Made by a program: the position numbers and the translations under genes. A stretch of DNA of 64,000 nt from Pyrocephalus nanus. Lineage: Eukaryota; Chordata; Aves; Passeriformes; Tyrannidae. The stretch lies in contig CM076261.1 of NCBI GenBank assembly GCA_038380795.1, positions 5,648,556 through 5,712,555 of the forward strand. Direction: 5' to 3'. Positions 1 through 15,100 of this stretch are shown here, one piece after another. The notes below the pieces were generated by a model. The model searched no databases. It was not told the origin of the DNA and worked only from the letters and a program-made list of their open reading frames with translations. The first letter of the stretch is position 1, and each line of letters starts with the position of its first letter.

Positions 1-3000
1 TGTATTTCACTTAACACCTAGACTTCTGTAGGTTACTCTATTCCTGTCAAAACATCTTTTCACTGCTTGCTATAAATGCCTTAGGATAAACTCGTAGTAA
101 AGATACATTTTCCTCAAATTAAGCTCATCTGTGGGCTGGAACACAAGCTGGCTGCCAGTGCTGCTGTGCAGTAGTAAGGTTATAAAAGAACAAAATCCAG
201 AGGTGGGGTTGGACTTACCCTGAATTCAGTTGTCTACCCTTTCTACAGAGGGATGAATGTGTGCAAGGGAACTTAGACATGGAGTAATAGTGACTCAAAT
301 GCAAGTCAGTGGTGTCCAGCATGCTCTGTAGGTAATCGGATGTAAATAATGACTTTAGGGTGAGATTCAGCCCTGGTTTGACTGTACTAGCTGTAATTAC
401 TATTTCTATTGGCCATCGTGGAAATACAGACAACTAGTGCCTGTCCATACCTACACAGGAGGCCCCTGAAATCCAGGAGTGCTGAAACTCGCTGTTACAG
501 GCAACCACTGAAGTCTCCCGCAATTTCAGTGGAACTAGGATTTCTGGCACTATTTGTAGGGATTACAATTAGGCCTGCAGTCTTGGGAAACAGCAAACTC
601 GGGATCAACTGGTTCTAGTTTAGTATTTGTGTAGTATAAACCTACAAAATAAAAAATATTTGGTCAAAGTATGTTTGCATTTAATTTCATCTAGGTAGTA
701 TTTTTGAGAGTGACTGTGTGTTACTTCAGCACTCACAATTCAATCTATATTGGAAATATAGATGACTGGGACTGTATAACTGGATAAAAATAACTAGCAG
801 ACTATATAATTTACAAAGAATGGATCTACATTCAATAAAAGCATGTAAGAGTGAAGATCTGTTATCTTATATTCAATAAGGCAGCAATTTTCAGGCTGCT
901 GAAGTATGGGACTTGTTCCAGGCACTACAGAATTTTGGACCAACCTTAAAGCTTTGTGCTGAGAATAAACATTTTATACGCTGCTTATGTAGAAACATAT
1001 GCTGATTCAGCGGTCTCTTCCTCACAGTGAGGATGTAGTGGCACTTATCTCACTGCATTTCCCAAAAGGTTGAGTGTTAATATCTAGTTCCAGAACTGAG
1101 CCATATGTTTTCCCACCAGTTTTGTCCAAATGTTTCTGATTTGTTTTATCGCTATTAGGTGACGTTCCAAATATCAGTGTTAACTGTTTCCTTCTGTGGT
1201 TTAGCACCGTAAGAATATTATAGCTTATTTCCTAGTCAAAATTTTTAGCATTTACAGCAAACATGAATTTTTAATTAAGCATTTTCCTAAGGATGTACTT
1301 CTCTTTCAAAGAGGAGGAATATTTGAATGCTATTGTCACCCTGTACAACTTTATTTCAGCTGCAAAACACTTAGATATTAAAAGTGAAGGTTTGCATTAG
1401 CATTCTGAATGTGTTTTCTCATTTGATCAGCATATTGAATTCATGGTGATGGTAGTAGGCATTGGTAGTTATAAGCCTGTTGTGGCAAGACTCCTAAAAA
1501 CCAGCTGTTCTTATTTTCTCTGTTGCTAGGAAAGATTAGAGACTGTTGAAAGAATTACTTCAGTTACAGTATTTATCTCAATTCATCAAGGGGATATGAC
1601 CATCATCTTGGACTGAAGGTCCATAGGAGGATGGGGTGACTAGGCACAGTAAGTGCTGGTGTATTGTATGTAACTTTAACCACGTAAGAAATTACTATTT
1701 TTTAAAATATCTTTAAGATTCTTGTAAAAATAATTGTATTTCGTATCACTTACTTGAATAGCAGAAATCCAAGTCAACTGTAGGAAGATTTGATGTTTTA
1801 CTGTTTTTTAATTGCGTTACAGCATTTAGAGGCATTTAAGCAGAGCCTCAATTCTTTGAGAGACTTCTGAATTTTTTGTGAACCCTTTTGACCAAATTGC
1901 CTCACTAGATAACTCTGTAAAGATTGACACCTACCAGATACATGATGTGAAAATTGATGATACATTCTAACCATGTAACTACCCAGCTTCATAGAGAACC
2001 AACATTTTGTATCTATGGCTACATGGAGTGCATTTCTTATGTTTTATAGGTTTGTGATTGTATGTTATGCATTTGCTGTGACTGTGAGCAATTGGGTTCA
2101 GAATACTGCAGAAATAAAGACATGTCTGATTTGTATATTCTGGTAGCTCCCAGTCCTATGTCTTTCACATACATAGAATCCCAAATTATTCTCAGGATGT
2201 GGTCCCTCGCAGGAAGTTATGGTTTGTTTTGTTAGAACCGTAACCAATAATACACTGTGTTTGATGCTGTTGGACTGTTATATCCTGGCAAAATCCTGGA
2301 AATGTCCAGCTCCTCCACCGAAATTCATTGAGCAAGCAAATTCTGCCTTTAAAAAACTTAATGTATGATTGAGAATCTCCCCCGGGCTTGGATGCCTGCT
2401 GGTGAGTGTCATTTATCAGTGCAGCTGGACAGTGCTGGCACAGTGGCACCATTCCTTGCGTGGGCAACTTGCACAACGACTCTGCATGAAGTATATCATT
2501 AGTAGAGAAGCTGCATCAATGAAGCTGGGGTTTTTAAGAATTTTTATTTGACTGAATTTAAATTAGAAAAGTGTCAGTGTAAGTTCCTGTTACCCAGCCT
2601 TACATGACTAGCGTTCCTGGAGGAAATGGGAGTAGCTCTGTGATTCATTCAGCTGGGCTGGCAGAATAGAGAAGGAATAGTTCTTGGTAAGTAAATCCAG
2701 TAAGCGACTTTTATTTCTGAGCCATCCATGAGTATAGCTGTCTTGTTACCATAGATCAAAATGTGAAATATGAAAACTGTTCTAGGTCCAGATTTTGAGA
2801 TATTCTGATTCTAGCTTATTTGTTCCTCTAGGAGAATTGTGGTTTAGGATTCAGGTTAGTCCGTATTTGATGTGCCATATCTGAAATCAAAACAGATCCG
2901 ATTTGTGTATTTGCTTAAGTTTTCAAAGTGACAAGAATTTGTAAGAAATGGACTGCTACAACATTTTAAAAGTTGTAGATGCACAGTGTTTATATTTTAT

Positions 3001-5966
3001 AATTTAGAATAAAGAGAATTCTTCTGCATTTCAAATAATTTATTAAATCATATTGAGGGATTTTATGCCTCTTAGGATCATGAAACTATGAAACAAAAAA
3101 AAAAAGTAAGAATGTCAAACATGGGGTTTTTTATTTTTAAAATGGAGTTATAAAAATTTGCACATGAAAAATATTAAGCTTGATTTCTTTTTATTTGTTT
3201 ATATTCTTCTTTTGTGTCGTATGATTTGTCTGAATGTTGAAGTGTCTACGTTGATGAGTATGACTACAGACAAGGTATAGAGAGAGAAACTTGTCAAAAA
3301 TATGATAGAAAATCCTCATTCTTTAATTAGAGTGAAGAAGTGCACAATTTGCATAAAACTAGTTCTTATTCCTTTTATAAAATTACTTTCAGCTATATTC
3401 TTAAAAATTTGTGAGGAAAAAAAAGAGGCGTTTGAAAATAATCAAAATACTGTAATTTTCAGGAAGGGGGTTAGCCCTGAAAGTATAGAGAGGAACACAC
3501 ACAAAGTTTGGAGCAGTTAAGTGCTTTATGGAAATCAGAGAAAAGTATGTACAACCATTTCCGGCATGTGAACACTGATCTGGAAGTTCAAAGTTTGCAT
3601 TTCAGTAATGTGGTAGTTGTGAGAGAGATTGTAATGACTCTCAAAACCACTTCAAAACACTAAAGTGTCAAGCTAATCCTGTTGCTCCTGACTGGCAGCT
3701 AGTTGGAAGGAAAGGATTCAAACCCAAATTATCTTGACATGATGTGGTTTAATATTTTAGATAAGGGAGAAGGAAAAGGAAGTTCCTGGGTGGCCGGGAT
3801 ATTGTTCTTCCCAGTGTTGCCCTCTACGTTGCACTCCTCTATTTAATTTTTAAAACACTTGACCTTGGGGATGTCTGTACTTTGTTTGTAAGCAGGATTC
3901 AGCAGATGTTTCAGTGAAAATTGTAAAAGAAATGATGAGCTGGAGTGCAGTCTACAGCTATTTCATGTATGGTGTTGCGAAGGTAAAAAAGGATTGGAAA
4001 CCCACTCTGAGTTTACATGCTTCAAGTCAGAGTCCGAAAAGATAACAGCCACAGCAAACCACTGTAGTTATGAGCAGCTAATAAATAAGCGATACAGCAT
4101 AGCCTGTCCCTGCCTTCTTATGTAATCAAGAGGCTTATTGGAACAAGATACTCTTGGCCCAGAAAGTAACTTTTTCCCATTAAATAAGAAGTCATAGACA
4201 GAGTAATAACACAAAACAACACTGAGTATATGCAAAAATTAGAATGTATTTTGGCAGAATTGGGAAAGGTATGGTTGGGGAAAAAAAAAATCATAATTAG
4301 TAGTCAACATTTTAACCACCCTGCAGCAAATTTGTTAATCAGCTTACCAAAATGGGACTGCAAATATCTGTCAGATGTGGGACATTATATTAAAATTATG
4401 TATCTGGAAGTGAAATATACTGAATAAAGAAAAATATGGAATTATTTCAGCAATTATGTGCACTCATGGCAAGAGAAGCTTTGAAGGGTAACAATTAAAC
4501 TAACTCTCATTCTGTGACTTTGAATAGAAACTGTTTTGCAGTCAGTGTAAGAATTTAAGTCTTTCCATTTGATAGCTGAATACTGATTTTTTTTTAACAA
4601 TAAGGAGTTGTGCAAATTAATACAACACACTATTTAATGAAATATTTTGTGATTTTTGTGTGATAGCATGGCTGCTTTTAATGCCTGTTCTGTACAGTAT
4701 TCTCTCTCTGTCCCAAGAGATACTCCCTATGACCCCAGCCGGGCTATGTGTGAAATCTGTTGCAGAGCTCCTGTAGAGTCCTTTGCTGCTGTTCTGTATT
4801 TATTCTGCCAGTATTACTGTTTTAGAGACATCTCAGCTGTGAAGTGAGTCTGTCATACATTAAGTGGATGCAACCTGTTGTTATAATCTGAAATAATCTT
4901 AAGGGAAAAAAGATTTGAAAATGCTGTAGGAGATTAGTAGCATGATGCTAGGTTTACTCTGAGAAACTAATTCATGTGAGAAATTGGGACTTTTTATTTC
5001 TCTGTGTTCCAAAAATACAATTTTATAGAGCTCAGGCAGCAAGTCCCTGTTTTCCTCATTTTCCTCTTCTCTCAGCCTGAAATGAGCTGTACCTTAAATT
5101 GATTTAGTTTTTATGAAATGGCAGAGCCTCTGCTTAGAGTCTGATGAGATACCACAGCGTCTGACCACAGGTGAACATGCGGTATGTGTATGAAGGAAAG
5201 TTATAGAAGAGGTCTATAGTTAAAGAAAGGTGCACAACCAGAATCACTTTGTCATTTATTAACTTATGAGTGATTAATCAGGGAAGCTCAAGGTTGTATG
5301 TACATAATGTGTGCACAGGTTTGTCCGCCAGATCCTTTTCAACTTAACTAATGAAGTAGGAAAGAGTTGATTTCTTTGTTGGTTTAGTATTTCATCTGAC
5401 TCCTTCTTTCATGTCCTTGTCTGACTCATGCTTTCAACGTTTTGTCCTTCTCTGGAATATCCCTTCCAGCTTTGACTGCTCTGTACCTATGGATCCTGAT
5501 GAATGGTTTAAGAGAAGACTGTGGAAATACAAGTGGGACGAAGCAGGCAGAAACATTTTTTGATGTCCCGAAGAGCCCTGTGGGTGGGTTTGCAATGAAA
5601 AGCAGTTATTAGAGGAAAAAGGTTTTGAATTATAGAGTAATACATTGATGGCCACTGTTACTCTCAGTGGTGTCTGAGAAGTTGAATCTTCACCTGCCAC
5701 AACATTTTATCCCTCTACTCATACGTGAAAGCCCTTATTCCAGGGCAGTGTTTGTTTTTCCTGACGTGACTGTGTTGAGCACAGGTAACTTGAAAATCTA
5801 GACAAAAATGTTTGTTTGTTTGATGTTTGAAGCAGAAAATGAATCATAGATGAAAGTGTTTGATTTTCATTGGGGAAAAGAAAAGAAAAAAACCTGTTTT
5901 AACTTTACTTTAATCCAAATAGCAGGTTAGGTTACAGGTCGTTTAAAATGCTTTCTGTTTTGGCAG
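1..5966 (+). other. EMILIN2: EMILIN2 intron (3' portion), upstream of first visible exon
   Basis: This is AT-rich sequence without a recognisable exon. I looked for the first half of the EMI domain (a Trp-Cys-Ala-Tyr-like start, then Cys-rich sequence ending in Cys-Pro before a donor) and did not find it. That exon and the signal-peptide exon should therefore lie left of the window. Only short, non-conserved open frames are present. No CR1 fragment was recognised. The acceptor at the right end is a pyrimidine-rich tract ending in AG at 5965-5966. Confidence 0.75.
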
Positions 5967-6142
5967 ATACCGAACGAGTTTCAGACCTCGGTACACAGTT
6001 GCATATAAGACAGTGACAGAGCTAGAATGGAGATGTTGTCCTGGGTACAAGGGGGAAGACTGCAGGGAAGGACCAGCAGACAAGCCAAACACTGCTCGTC
6101 GTCCCACAACACCAGCGAGAGCTGTTGTGAAGAAAGGCGTAG
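5967..6142 (+). CDS. EMILIN2: EMILIN2 exon: second half of EMI domain
   Basis: The exon is 176 bases, beginning with the last base of a split codon and ending one base into the next. It encodes Tyr-Arg then [20 protein letters not shown] and PGYKGEDC, the typical C-terminal half of an EMI domain with its CC and C cysteines. A Pro/Thr/Arg/Lys-rich linker to the coiled coil follows. The donor is GTAAGT at 6143. In EMILINs the EMI domain mediates multimer assembly and binds Wnt ligands. Confidence 0.95.
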
Positions 6143-9100
6143 GTAAGTTTTGGGTTGAATTTTGGTAGGCGTGATCGTGTCTGGTTTCTTGTTTTGTCTT
6201 TTAAGGATAAGAACCGTTATGGCTTCTGTTAAAATCAACTACTGGCAGGTACAAATGCCATGTGGAAGACACTGTGTGGTGGGAAAATAATAGACAGGCA
6301 ATAGCAGTCTTGATACTGAGAATTTCCTGAAGAATAACAGGGGATTGGGCTGTAGAATGCAGGCTGGAAATGCCAGCTGACTACTCACGGTTCCAGAAAA
6401 TCTTCAAGATTGGAGTTTTTGTGAGAATTTACAGTTTGGTTTTTTTTTCTGTGATTTCTCCATTGTTCAGGAAAAAAAATAATTTCAAAAAAATTGAGAA
6501 GAACTATTATTAAAACAAAAAAACCCCACAACAGGTACTAATTTTGATGATACATAACGGTCCCTAGCAGTTTCACAGTGTTTTATTCAAGGTTGTGCAG
6601 ATTTTACAGATTTTATATTAGATTACCTGCCTTAATAGTAAGGAGTAAGGGAATAAGTAAGAATAAGCCTCAGTTTCTCAAAGAGTATTTTAAAGAATGA
6701 ATGACATTTGTTTGTGTAAGATACTGTCTTCTGAAAAGGCAAGAAGGAATGCTGTTACTGCTGTATTATGCCTTTTCTCCATTAACAAAAAATGATAAAC
6801 AGATGTTTCCTTCTGAAGGGCTTTTTCCAACATAATTGGAGATTAGTGTCACATATAGTGCTTAGTCAGATTTCCACATGTGTTTTCTGTGTAGTAGAAT
6901 GCATTGAATGTCTTAAAACATGGTTTCAAACTAGTCCTATGGATTATATACCTGCTTTAAAAAGAGCCTTTTAAAATATTTTGTTAGCCCAACTAAAACA
7001 TTATTTCCAAAAGGTGATAATAAAACATGATGATATCTGTATCATTCTCCTCTTTCCTACACTAAAAAAAAAAATACTTTGACTTTTCCTGAAGTTTATC
7101 CTTTCTTAACCTCTGATAATATTTTATTGTTGTTGTTCTGGATTTTCTGCAGTTGTCACACATTTTGCTTGAAACGGAACATCCAGAATTGTACATGAAG
7201 CAAGTGTGGTAACTGGAGTACCTTGCAGAACCCCATCTCATGTATGGGATGTATATTTGGACCTCAGTTCAGTAAAATACTGGAGCAAAAATCCACTTCA
7301 TGCAAATAAATAGCTGACTGCCTCTGAAGTTTTCAATGGGAATTCAGGAGCAAATTATTGTTATCAGAGGGCATATGATTGTTCTAGGAGATGCAGTGGT
7401 TCCAAGGTGATTGTGTTGTGATGTGTATACATTTATAATGGTCTGCTATATGTACTATAGCTTAGATTCATTGCTGAACAAGAAGGGCGATTCTGCTTGA
7501 CAGTTTATTTAGTGCTCTTGTATCTTGACAGGAGTTAAAACTTCTCAGTTTGGAGAGTTTTTGATAATGTGTTATTTATAAACTACTGAAAACGAGAACA
7601 GAAAAGGCAAACAAACATTCTGCAAATTAAATCATTGTTTGGTTTTAAAGAAAAGTGAAATTAACTGCAGCTGATTAAAACAGGTAACACTGGGAATATT
7701 TACATCCAGAGTTTGTCTGTTATTTCTGTGAAACAGATGCAGAACCAACAGAAGTGCCAGAGGCTCCAGCATATGAGAAGAGAATTCAGTTTCTTGAGGA
7801 TGAATTGTTTAGACTTACACGATCTGTGATTGAACTTCAGTCCTCCGTGGCAGGTGTGAATGAAAACCTAAAGTTGACTGTGCAAGAAGATGCTAGTAAG
7901 ATGTTGGTCACTTGGCTGAACAACCTTTATGACCGCCCAGAGCCTGACAGTGCGGTTGGTGCTGAAACAGATGCTATTCATCTGCCCGGACTCCACAACA
8001 ATAAAGATCAAAAAGACCCTTTTATTGATTTTGAAATGGAAGATATAAAATCTGAGCTAGCTGAGGTCAAAGAAGCCTTGAAGTTGAGGAATGATGAGCT
8101 GGAGGAACTGAATGGAAAAGTAAAAGGCTATGAAGGACAATTAAAACAACTGCAGGAGGCAGCACAAGGACCTACAATAACAATGCCCAGGGACAATATT
8201 TATCAGGAGTATATAGACTCAAAATTTGAGTCCCTCAGACAAGAAATAATGGAAGGACTTGAAAAGAAAATGTCAGACCTGAAGAACTCCTGTGAATGCA
8301 AATTACAGGATATTCAACAGCAGTGTGATGACAATGAAAATAACTGTGTAGGGATAACTGATGTTACAAAAGGAAAAGAGAATGATTTGAAGAAAGAAAG
8401 AAATACTCTCCGAACTCAGATTCCATCAAACGACTCCAGTTGTTGCAACGAGGGTGAGAGAAATGACTTGGACCAAAAGATAAAAGATTTAGATAAGAAG
8501 ATTGACAGAGTGGTGGAAGCACATAGGATCTTGAATGTCAGAATAGATAACGAAATAATTCGATTGTCAACTCCAGATCTAGAAGACATGTTTGGCGAGA
8601 GGCTGGAGGAGCTTGATGCGAGGATGAATATTACAGAGCGAAATGCTGAAGAGCATTGCTTTTACATTGAGGAAACCCTCCGCAGTGCTATAGCTGCTGA
8701 GGTAGATGAACTGAGAGACTTGTTTGACCAAAAGCTGAGGGCACTGGAGGTTAGGCTGGGCGGCACTATTTTAGAGATCGCTAATACCACGGACCCGGAT
8801 GGAATGTTTATGAACCCTGGGCCTATCTTGCCCAGTGATGCAGGATTTGCAAATGAGGAATTTACAGCAGAGATTGATTTCCTGAAGAACAAACTACTGT
8901 CGCTTGAGCAACTCTGTGGACAGAAATGTCAATCTGCACCACGAGGTACAGAGGACCTTCAGAAACAGCTAGAAAACTGTAACGACAAGTACAATCACTT
9001 GCTTTTGAAAACAGAGAATAACTCTGTCCTTCTGCAGTCTCTAAATGGCTCTTTTAATGAAAAACTCAACTTAATTAAGGGTAACCAACGTGACATCCAG

Positions 9101-12100
9101 AAAATGCAAAGAGACATACGTCTATTTAGGTATAATCTAAATGTCGTTGATAAAGATATGAAAAATCTTCAAGATGGCTTGAGTAGCTGCAAGGAGCAGC
9201 TTCTGGGTGTCAATTCTACATGTAGAAAAACACAGCGAGGTGTCTTCCGAAAAATTGATCAAATGCAGAGGACATTTGCAAACCAAACTGCTCATCCCAG
9301 TGAGAATTGCTGTGGTGAAGTGAAAGAGAGACTGGAACAATTGAATGACCATGTCCTGAATGATCTTAGCAAGTGCAAAGAAAAGACACAAGGTATCCAG
9401 GAGGGTGTTTCAGATGTGGAGAGCAGAGTCTCACATGTTGAAAAAGTTTGCGGCAAGCTGGACTCTGTTTCAGATAGCTTGCAGAGGATAAAAGAAGGTC
9501 TGAATAAGCACATGAGCAGCTTATGGAACTGCATCCGTGAAATGAATGGAACTATAGCATTTCATTCCACAGATATTTCTGGCCTCAAAAATTCTGTCCA
9601 ACAGTTTCATAGTCAGGTCTCCAAAATCACCACAGACATCGAAGGCGTGTTGAAATCTCAGCCTGACACAAGTAAGGTTTTTTCCTTTTTTTTTTTTCTT
9701 TTCTTTTTTTTTTTTTTGTTTGTTTGTTTTTCAATTGGCTTTTGTTTCTGAAACATTTATAAAAGAGCTAAACAAGAGAGGAAAAACTTAATATTACACA
9801 ATTTCCACTCTGTTTTCACAGTGACTCTAATTTTGGCTCTTTGCTCTAGAACTCCACAGAGTACTTTGAGTGCTTTTAAAAGTATCCTCAAAAAAAAACC
9901 AAAACCCAAAAAAGAAGTCTTACATGCTTTTATATTTACTTTGAGACAGACTAAAGAGAGTGGGAAAAGTAGTATTTTTGAATAGTGAGTTTAAAGTAAT
10001 AATTTTCTGTGACTGTTATTCCAGTTAATTTGATTTCATTTTTTTTTTGTTTTATTCTGTTGTGTGAGATACTTCTGTATGCCTCAGGGGAAATTGAAAA
10101 GCAAATGGAGAAAATCAAGTCAGTAATTAAAATTAATTTTAATAATATATATTATCCCTGCATTTTCTAAGTTGTGTTCTTAACATGACTTAATGATTAT
10201 AATTCAGCACCAACTCTTTGATCTAGAACTTTCACAAACAAGCTTTGGCTTATCTTGGCATGGCAATATAAGAATTCTTCTTCGTAGTTCTCACAGAAGT
10301 TTGCATTCCCACAAGGTAGTTGGCAATAGTTGGTACACGCCAGCTTGGCACTGTTTTCACTCCTCAGCCCCTTCTGTTGGTAGTCCAACATGTTAGTACA
10401 AATCTACCTCCACAGGTGGTTTAAAGTTTGCGTTAGAGCAGCTGAGAAGCAGGGGTGCATTCTCTCTGGCTCAAAATACTGTAAAGTGGTGACCTCAGCA
10501 TGCTGGTGAACCTTGCCATGAAGGTTTAGGGACCTTGACAAAAGCCACTCTGTTCCCTCTGCAGTTCTTGCCCCAAATTTCAGCAATGGGTTGTTTTACT
10601 GAGAGAGTCAAAGTTTACAGAAGGAAGCCGAGTTCCTGTTTCTGTTAGCATGACACAGGAACATAGGAATTGAAGACTGCTTTGAAATTGCACTCCTCAG
10701 CTGGCTGGTGCTTCTGGTTTTAATTCTGTACACGTATGAGATAAATAAGGGGCCAGTTTCTTTGACTGGCCTAAAAGTAGGAGAGGTGCTGAGGGAAGAG
10801 CCTGTGGGCTGTTGCAGCTGATGGTGGTTGGGGAGATCAGATGCAAGACTGTGAGTGCTTGTCCTTGAATTGACAAGTCGTGCTTCATGAAGGGTCTGAA
10901 ACTAATTTCTTTAGGGAAGACTATTCTTCTCACTCCGAGGCAGAGACTTGAAAGCCTGTAATAGATGTGTTTCTTTTGTTTAATTGTTTAAAACCAATTG
11001 TATTGCAGTACTTGATGCAATAATCCTTCTGAGGTGAGAAGCTTTTGTGTGAAATTTAGAAAAAATTAATTTCTCTTCCTTTAAAGGAAGAAGTGAAGAG
11101 GAATGAAGAGGGTCCATAATTTTTAGATAATTCTTTTAGTGTCATCTTGACTTTAGTTCAACAGGGTTAGGACTTTTACCCCTAGATCTTGCAGAACCAG
11201 ACCAAATCCCCATTAAAATGGAATATGACGTATCTGTGTAATCCTGTTTCTCATCCATGTTGCCCAAAATGAATTTGCACTAGGGACCAACATTGGAGAA
11301 AGGTCCAAGATACACACGGTAATCTTTCTTCTGCTGTTTAAAGCAGATGTTCAAGTGACCTCATGCGTTGCATTTATCAACCCCTATTACAGTGTATTAA
11401 AGCTTCAGCTTATGGCTTTCCATAAAATAATGCTGCTTTAGGGCAGACCTCTCCATCTACCACTAGATGCTAAAAGCCTATGGAAGGATGCTGCTGCTGG
11501 ATCTGGGGTGCAGGCACTCTGAGCATCCCTTGCTGCTGTGGGGTGCCTCTGGCCTCTGAAGGATTTGTGAAGCACATAGTTCCCAAATGTTTCTAATTAT
11601 AATAACACTGTCTGGCACAGCAGTCTAAGTAAGTTTTGAAGGCTGGAGTTGCAGAAACATTTTGGCAGAAGAGCCTTTTTTGGAAGTGATTTGGGAACAC
11701 TGTTACTTAAGTTGGGGTATAGCTTTAACTATTTTTACATCTGTGATCTGCAGCGTTGTCTCTGATACCAACATTATTTGAAAGGAAGACTGACAGTCCT
11801 GGACCTGAATCAGTGTAGGATTTCTTATGCACAATTTGCCAGCATATTGTAGCATTCAAATGATGTCATTGGACTTCAGAAGGGCCGAAACAGAAACAAA
11901 TTGTTACTAATAAAGTTGTTGAAGGCAGTAAGGCAAGGATATATTGCAAGGAATACAGTATAAAGTATCATCAAGCAGGGTAAACCTAGCACACCGCAAA
12001 CCTGAGCAAAGTCAAATGACACTGATTTTAGGAATATGACTATATTTTCTTCCAATTTTTTTTTTATTAAAGGGTTTCAAGTGCCTCAATCTAGACTAAC

Positions 12101-15100
12101 AAGCCAATGCAGTGAATGGTTGTACATCAGATATGAACCCAGAGGCCAGAAATGCATTTATTTAGTTATAATTCCTGGTGACGGTAGTGCAGTGTCCTGC
12201 CTCACACAGGGCAGCAGTGACAGCAGGCAGTGGTCTGCTCTAAGCATTTAGAGAACCACGCATGTCGTGCTCTCCGAGGTAGGATGATCCTGTAGCTTTT
12301 CATCAACACTAAATGGTGGCTGCCCCCAGCTCTATATCTCGCAGGGTAAGTTGTTCTCCTTGCACTTCCGTGCCTCTCTGTGAGTACGTTTGCCCTTCAA
12401 ATGGCACGGAACTGAAAGCCATTGTAAAGTTAGTGGTCTCTTTTAATTACTGCCTATTCATATATATCCATAAAGTTTGCCACGGATCAAAGTGTGGTCT
12501 TGCAGCCAGATACCGTGCTGGGAGTGCAGTTTGCTTTGGTTACGGTTATTTGACCTAAACTGCAATTCCTACGGTAATTGTCTCTGTAGCAGGGTTTTGA
12601 AAGCAACAGCAAAATGTTGTCTGATGAAGTTATGGTCTAAGAAACCAAATGCTCTGCATTACAGCATCGATAAAAGGCAACATAAAATCTTAAATGTTGC
12701 AGTGTGAATAGTCATGTAGTCAATTCCTCTGGGCTCCCTGTGAGCTTGTGCAAAATGCTGCTTCCTAGTGTAATTGTAAAATCCCTTTGGTATCTGCAAG
12801 AAAATTCAAGTGAGGTCTTTCTGGCTTCTTGTGGGTGCAGTAACAGATTCATTTTACTCATTAGTTTGCTTTATACACTTTGTTTCTGTGTGTTTTGGGG
12901 CCTGAGGAGAGCATGGTCAGAGCAGAATGATATTAGAAACCAATGCATCCCAAAGGTCAACCCACCTCATGCATCCAGGTTGCTGCTTCTCTTCCTTCCC
13001 AGCAAATCATTCCTCCTTTAGGGAAGTAACTTGCAGGTTAAAGCTGCCTGGCTGAACAAATGGAAGAGAGAGGAGAACAAAAGCATTCTTATTTTCAACC
13101 AAGGAGGAAAATCTTTCCTTCTGTTTTCAGTTGTGGGTGGCATCTGAGAGAAGACGCCGGTATGTGATATGATAACCAAATTGTCAGTCACAACAGTGAT
13201 GACAACCAGAGCAGCAAGGCTGTCTCTGCTGAGGACAATGTTAGTGTTCCTAGCTGTTCTATCCTTTGCATTCCCAGACAAAGGAGGAGATGATGGGGAA
13301 GATTCTGTTTCATGCACTGCTCAGCAAAGTCAAAGCAGGTCCATCTAGATTTCCCCCAGCCTTCATCGGGGTTCATTTTCTCATTACCTTGTGAATTGAA
13401 AGCATGTGTTTTGGAATTCAGTGTCAGAATAGGTTGACTCCAGTGTTACCATCTTGATCTAGTGATGTATTGGTACTTTGTCTTGCTGTGATGCATCTCA
13501 GTAGAAGAGGCCAAAAGGCTGGCAAAGATGGCAGACCAGATTACTCTCAACTCACACATATCTGATTACTTCCACTTGAAGTTGAGCCTTAGGCAGGTGA
13601 TTCTGGATTTAGTTCTGCAGAGATGGGATAATTCTGAATATTGCAGTATTGATGTTGAATGCAAGGAAGCAGTTAGCTCAGGATGTGGGATTTCAGCTGT
13701 TGATTGTTATTTAAAGGTCTAGAAAAACAAACATAGAAATGTATTCATTTTCCTAGTGTCATTCCAAATAATTGTCTTAATAAAGCTTAGTATAACTGAC
13801 TCAAGAAATGACAAGTACATGCATCCCAAGTAATTTGTTAGTTTGTGTTTTGAATTAGGTTAATCTGAAGATCTTAGTTGAAGGTCTAAATCAACGCTGC
13901 TGTGGACAGAAGTTGTCTCTACTAAGTTAACAATTCTGTTAAATAATTCACTTTGATATTTAAAGGCTTTTTTTTTTTTTTGAAGAAAAATTCTAAGATT
14001 AAAAAAATCTTGGGATTTTTATGAAAATAATTTTAATCTGTATAAAACGAACATTTCACTCTTTAGGCCTCTGCCTTGTGGACAGAGTTACCAAGAGAGC
14101 TTTAGCCCAGCTTTGTGGTGCGCTGCCTGTGTAAGTTTCAATCCTCATGACAGTGGAAGTCAGCCAGCAAAGCTCAGGGAGATTTATTTCCAGACGTCAT
14201 ATCGAGCAAGTGAATGCAGGTGGTGTTAGACTATGACTTCAGACATCCTCCCAGTACTCTGGAAGGCTTATGTGGACTTCTCATGAGACTGAAAACAAGA
14301 AATGGGATTCACGAGGGTAAAGTGCAGGTGCTGAGTAGTCACAAAACAGCATGTGGTTGCAGTGACACTGTCCAGACCCCACTCATGCATCTTGGACAAT
14401 ACCTGCATGTCTTGGTTGTAAGCTCTCCCCCAAGGAGCAGCATAAGGCCCTCCTGGGGTCCCCAGCTGCATAGCAGAGCCAGGGGAAGCCTCACACCAAG
14501 TCTGTTTCCAAGTACAGCCAGGTGATTTAGCCCTAGACACTGATGAATTTGCCCAGGCTGATTTTGGACTGTGCTGAATTGAAGTGCTTCGTTGTGATTA
14601 CTGAGACCTCAGAGAGGTGGTCTCCACTGTGGACCATGGCAAGCACCTGTGATATGTGACAAGTTGCATCAGATGAATTTGCAATGGGGTTTGTGCCAAT
14701 TTCCACAGAAACTCACATCAGTCCCCACACCTAACCAAAGTAACCTATGCTGAAGTTTAATTTAGCATGAAATTCTAATTATTCTATATAAAAGATGTCA
14801 TTTCATCTGCTGAAACCTGCACATTTGTAGATTTCTGTTCTTAGTATAGATGTAATTCAGCTTTATTCTTGGAGGACATTTCATTCTTAAATGTCATCTA
14901 GGACTTCATTTTTATGAATATCATAATTCCTTTAAAGGGCTTAGAACTACACCAGATACACAAATGTAACCATGTCAGTGCTATTCAACTCTGATGTCAT
15001 AAGAGTTGGCTGCCCTAGTGGAAAAGTCTTTTAATGGTATCTCTTCATTTTAAACAATAAAGAGTTTTCTGGTAGATTATATCCTAGGGTTCTCCCTTCA

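Noticed and set aside
4656..4847. 63-codon plus-strand frame with several cysteines, considered as the missing first half of the EMI domain
   Set aside because: The cysteine spacing and sequence do not match an EMI domain, and there is no donor in the required phase.
9672..9751. Phe-rich C-terminal extension of the EMILIN2 coiled-coil frame
   Set aside because: It is intron sequence read past a consensus donor; the next exon continues the protein in phase.
13018..13317. 99-codon minus-strand frame in an EMILIN2 intron
   Set aside because: No recognisable domain, no splice sites in context, and the composition resembles surrounding intron.
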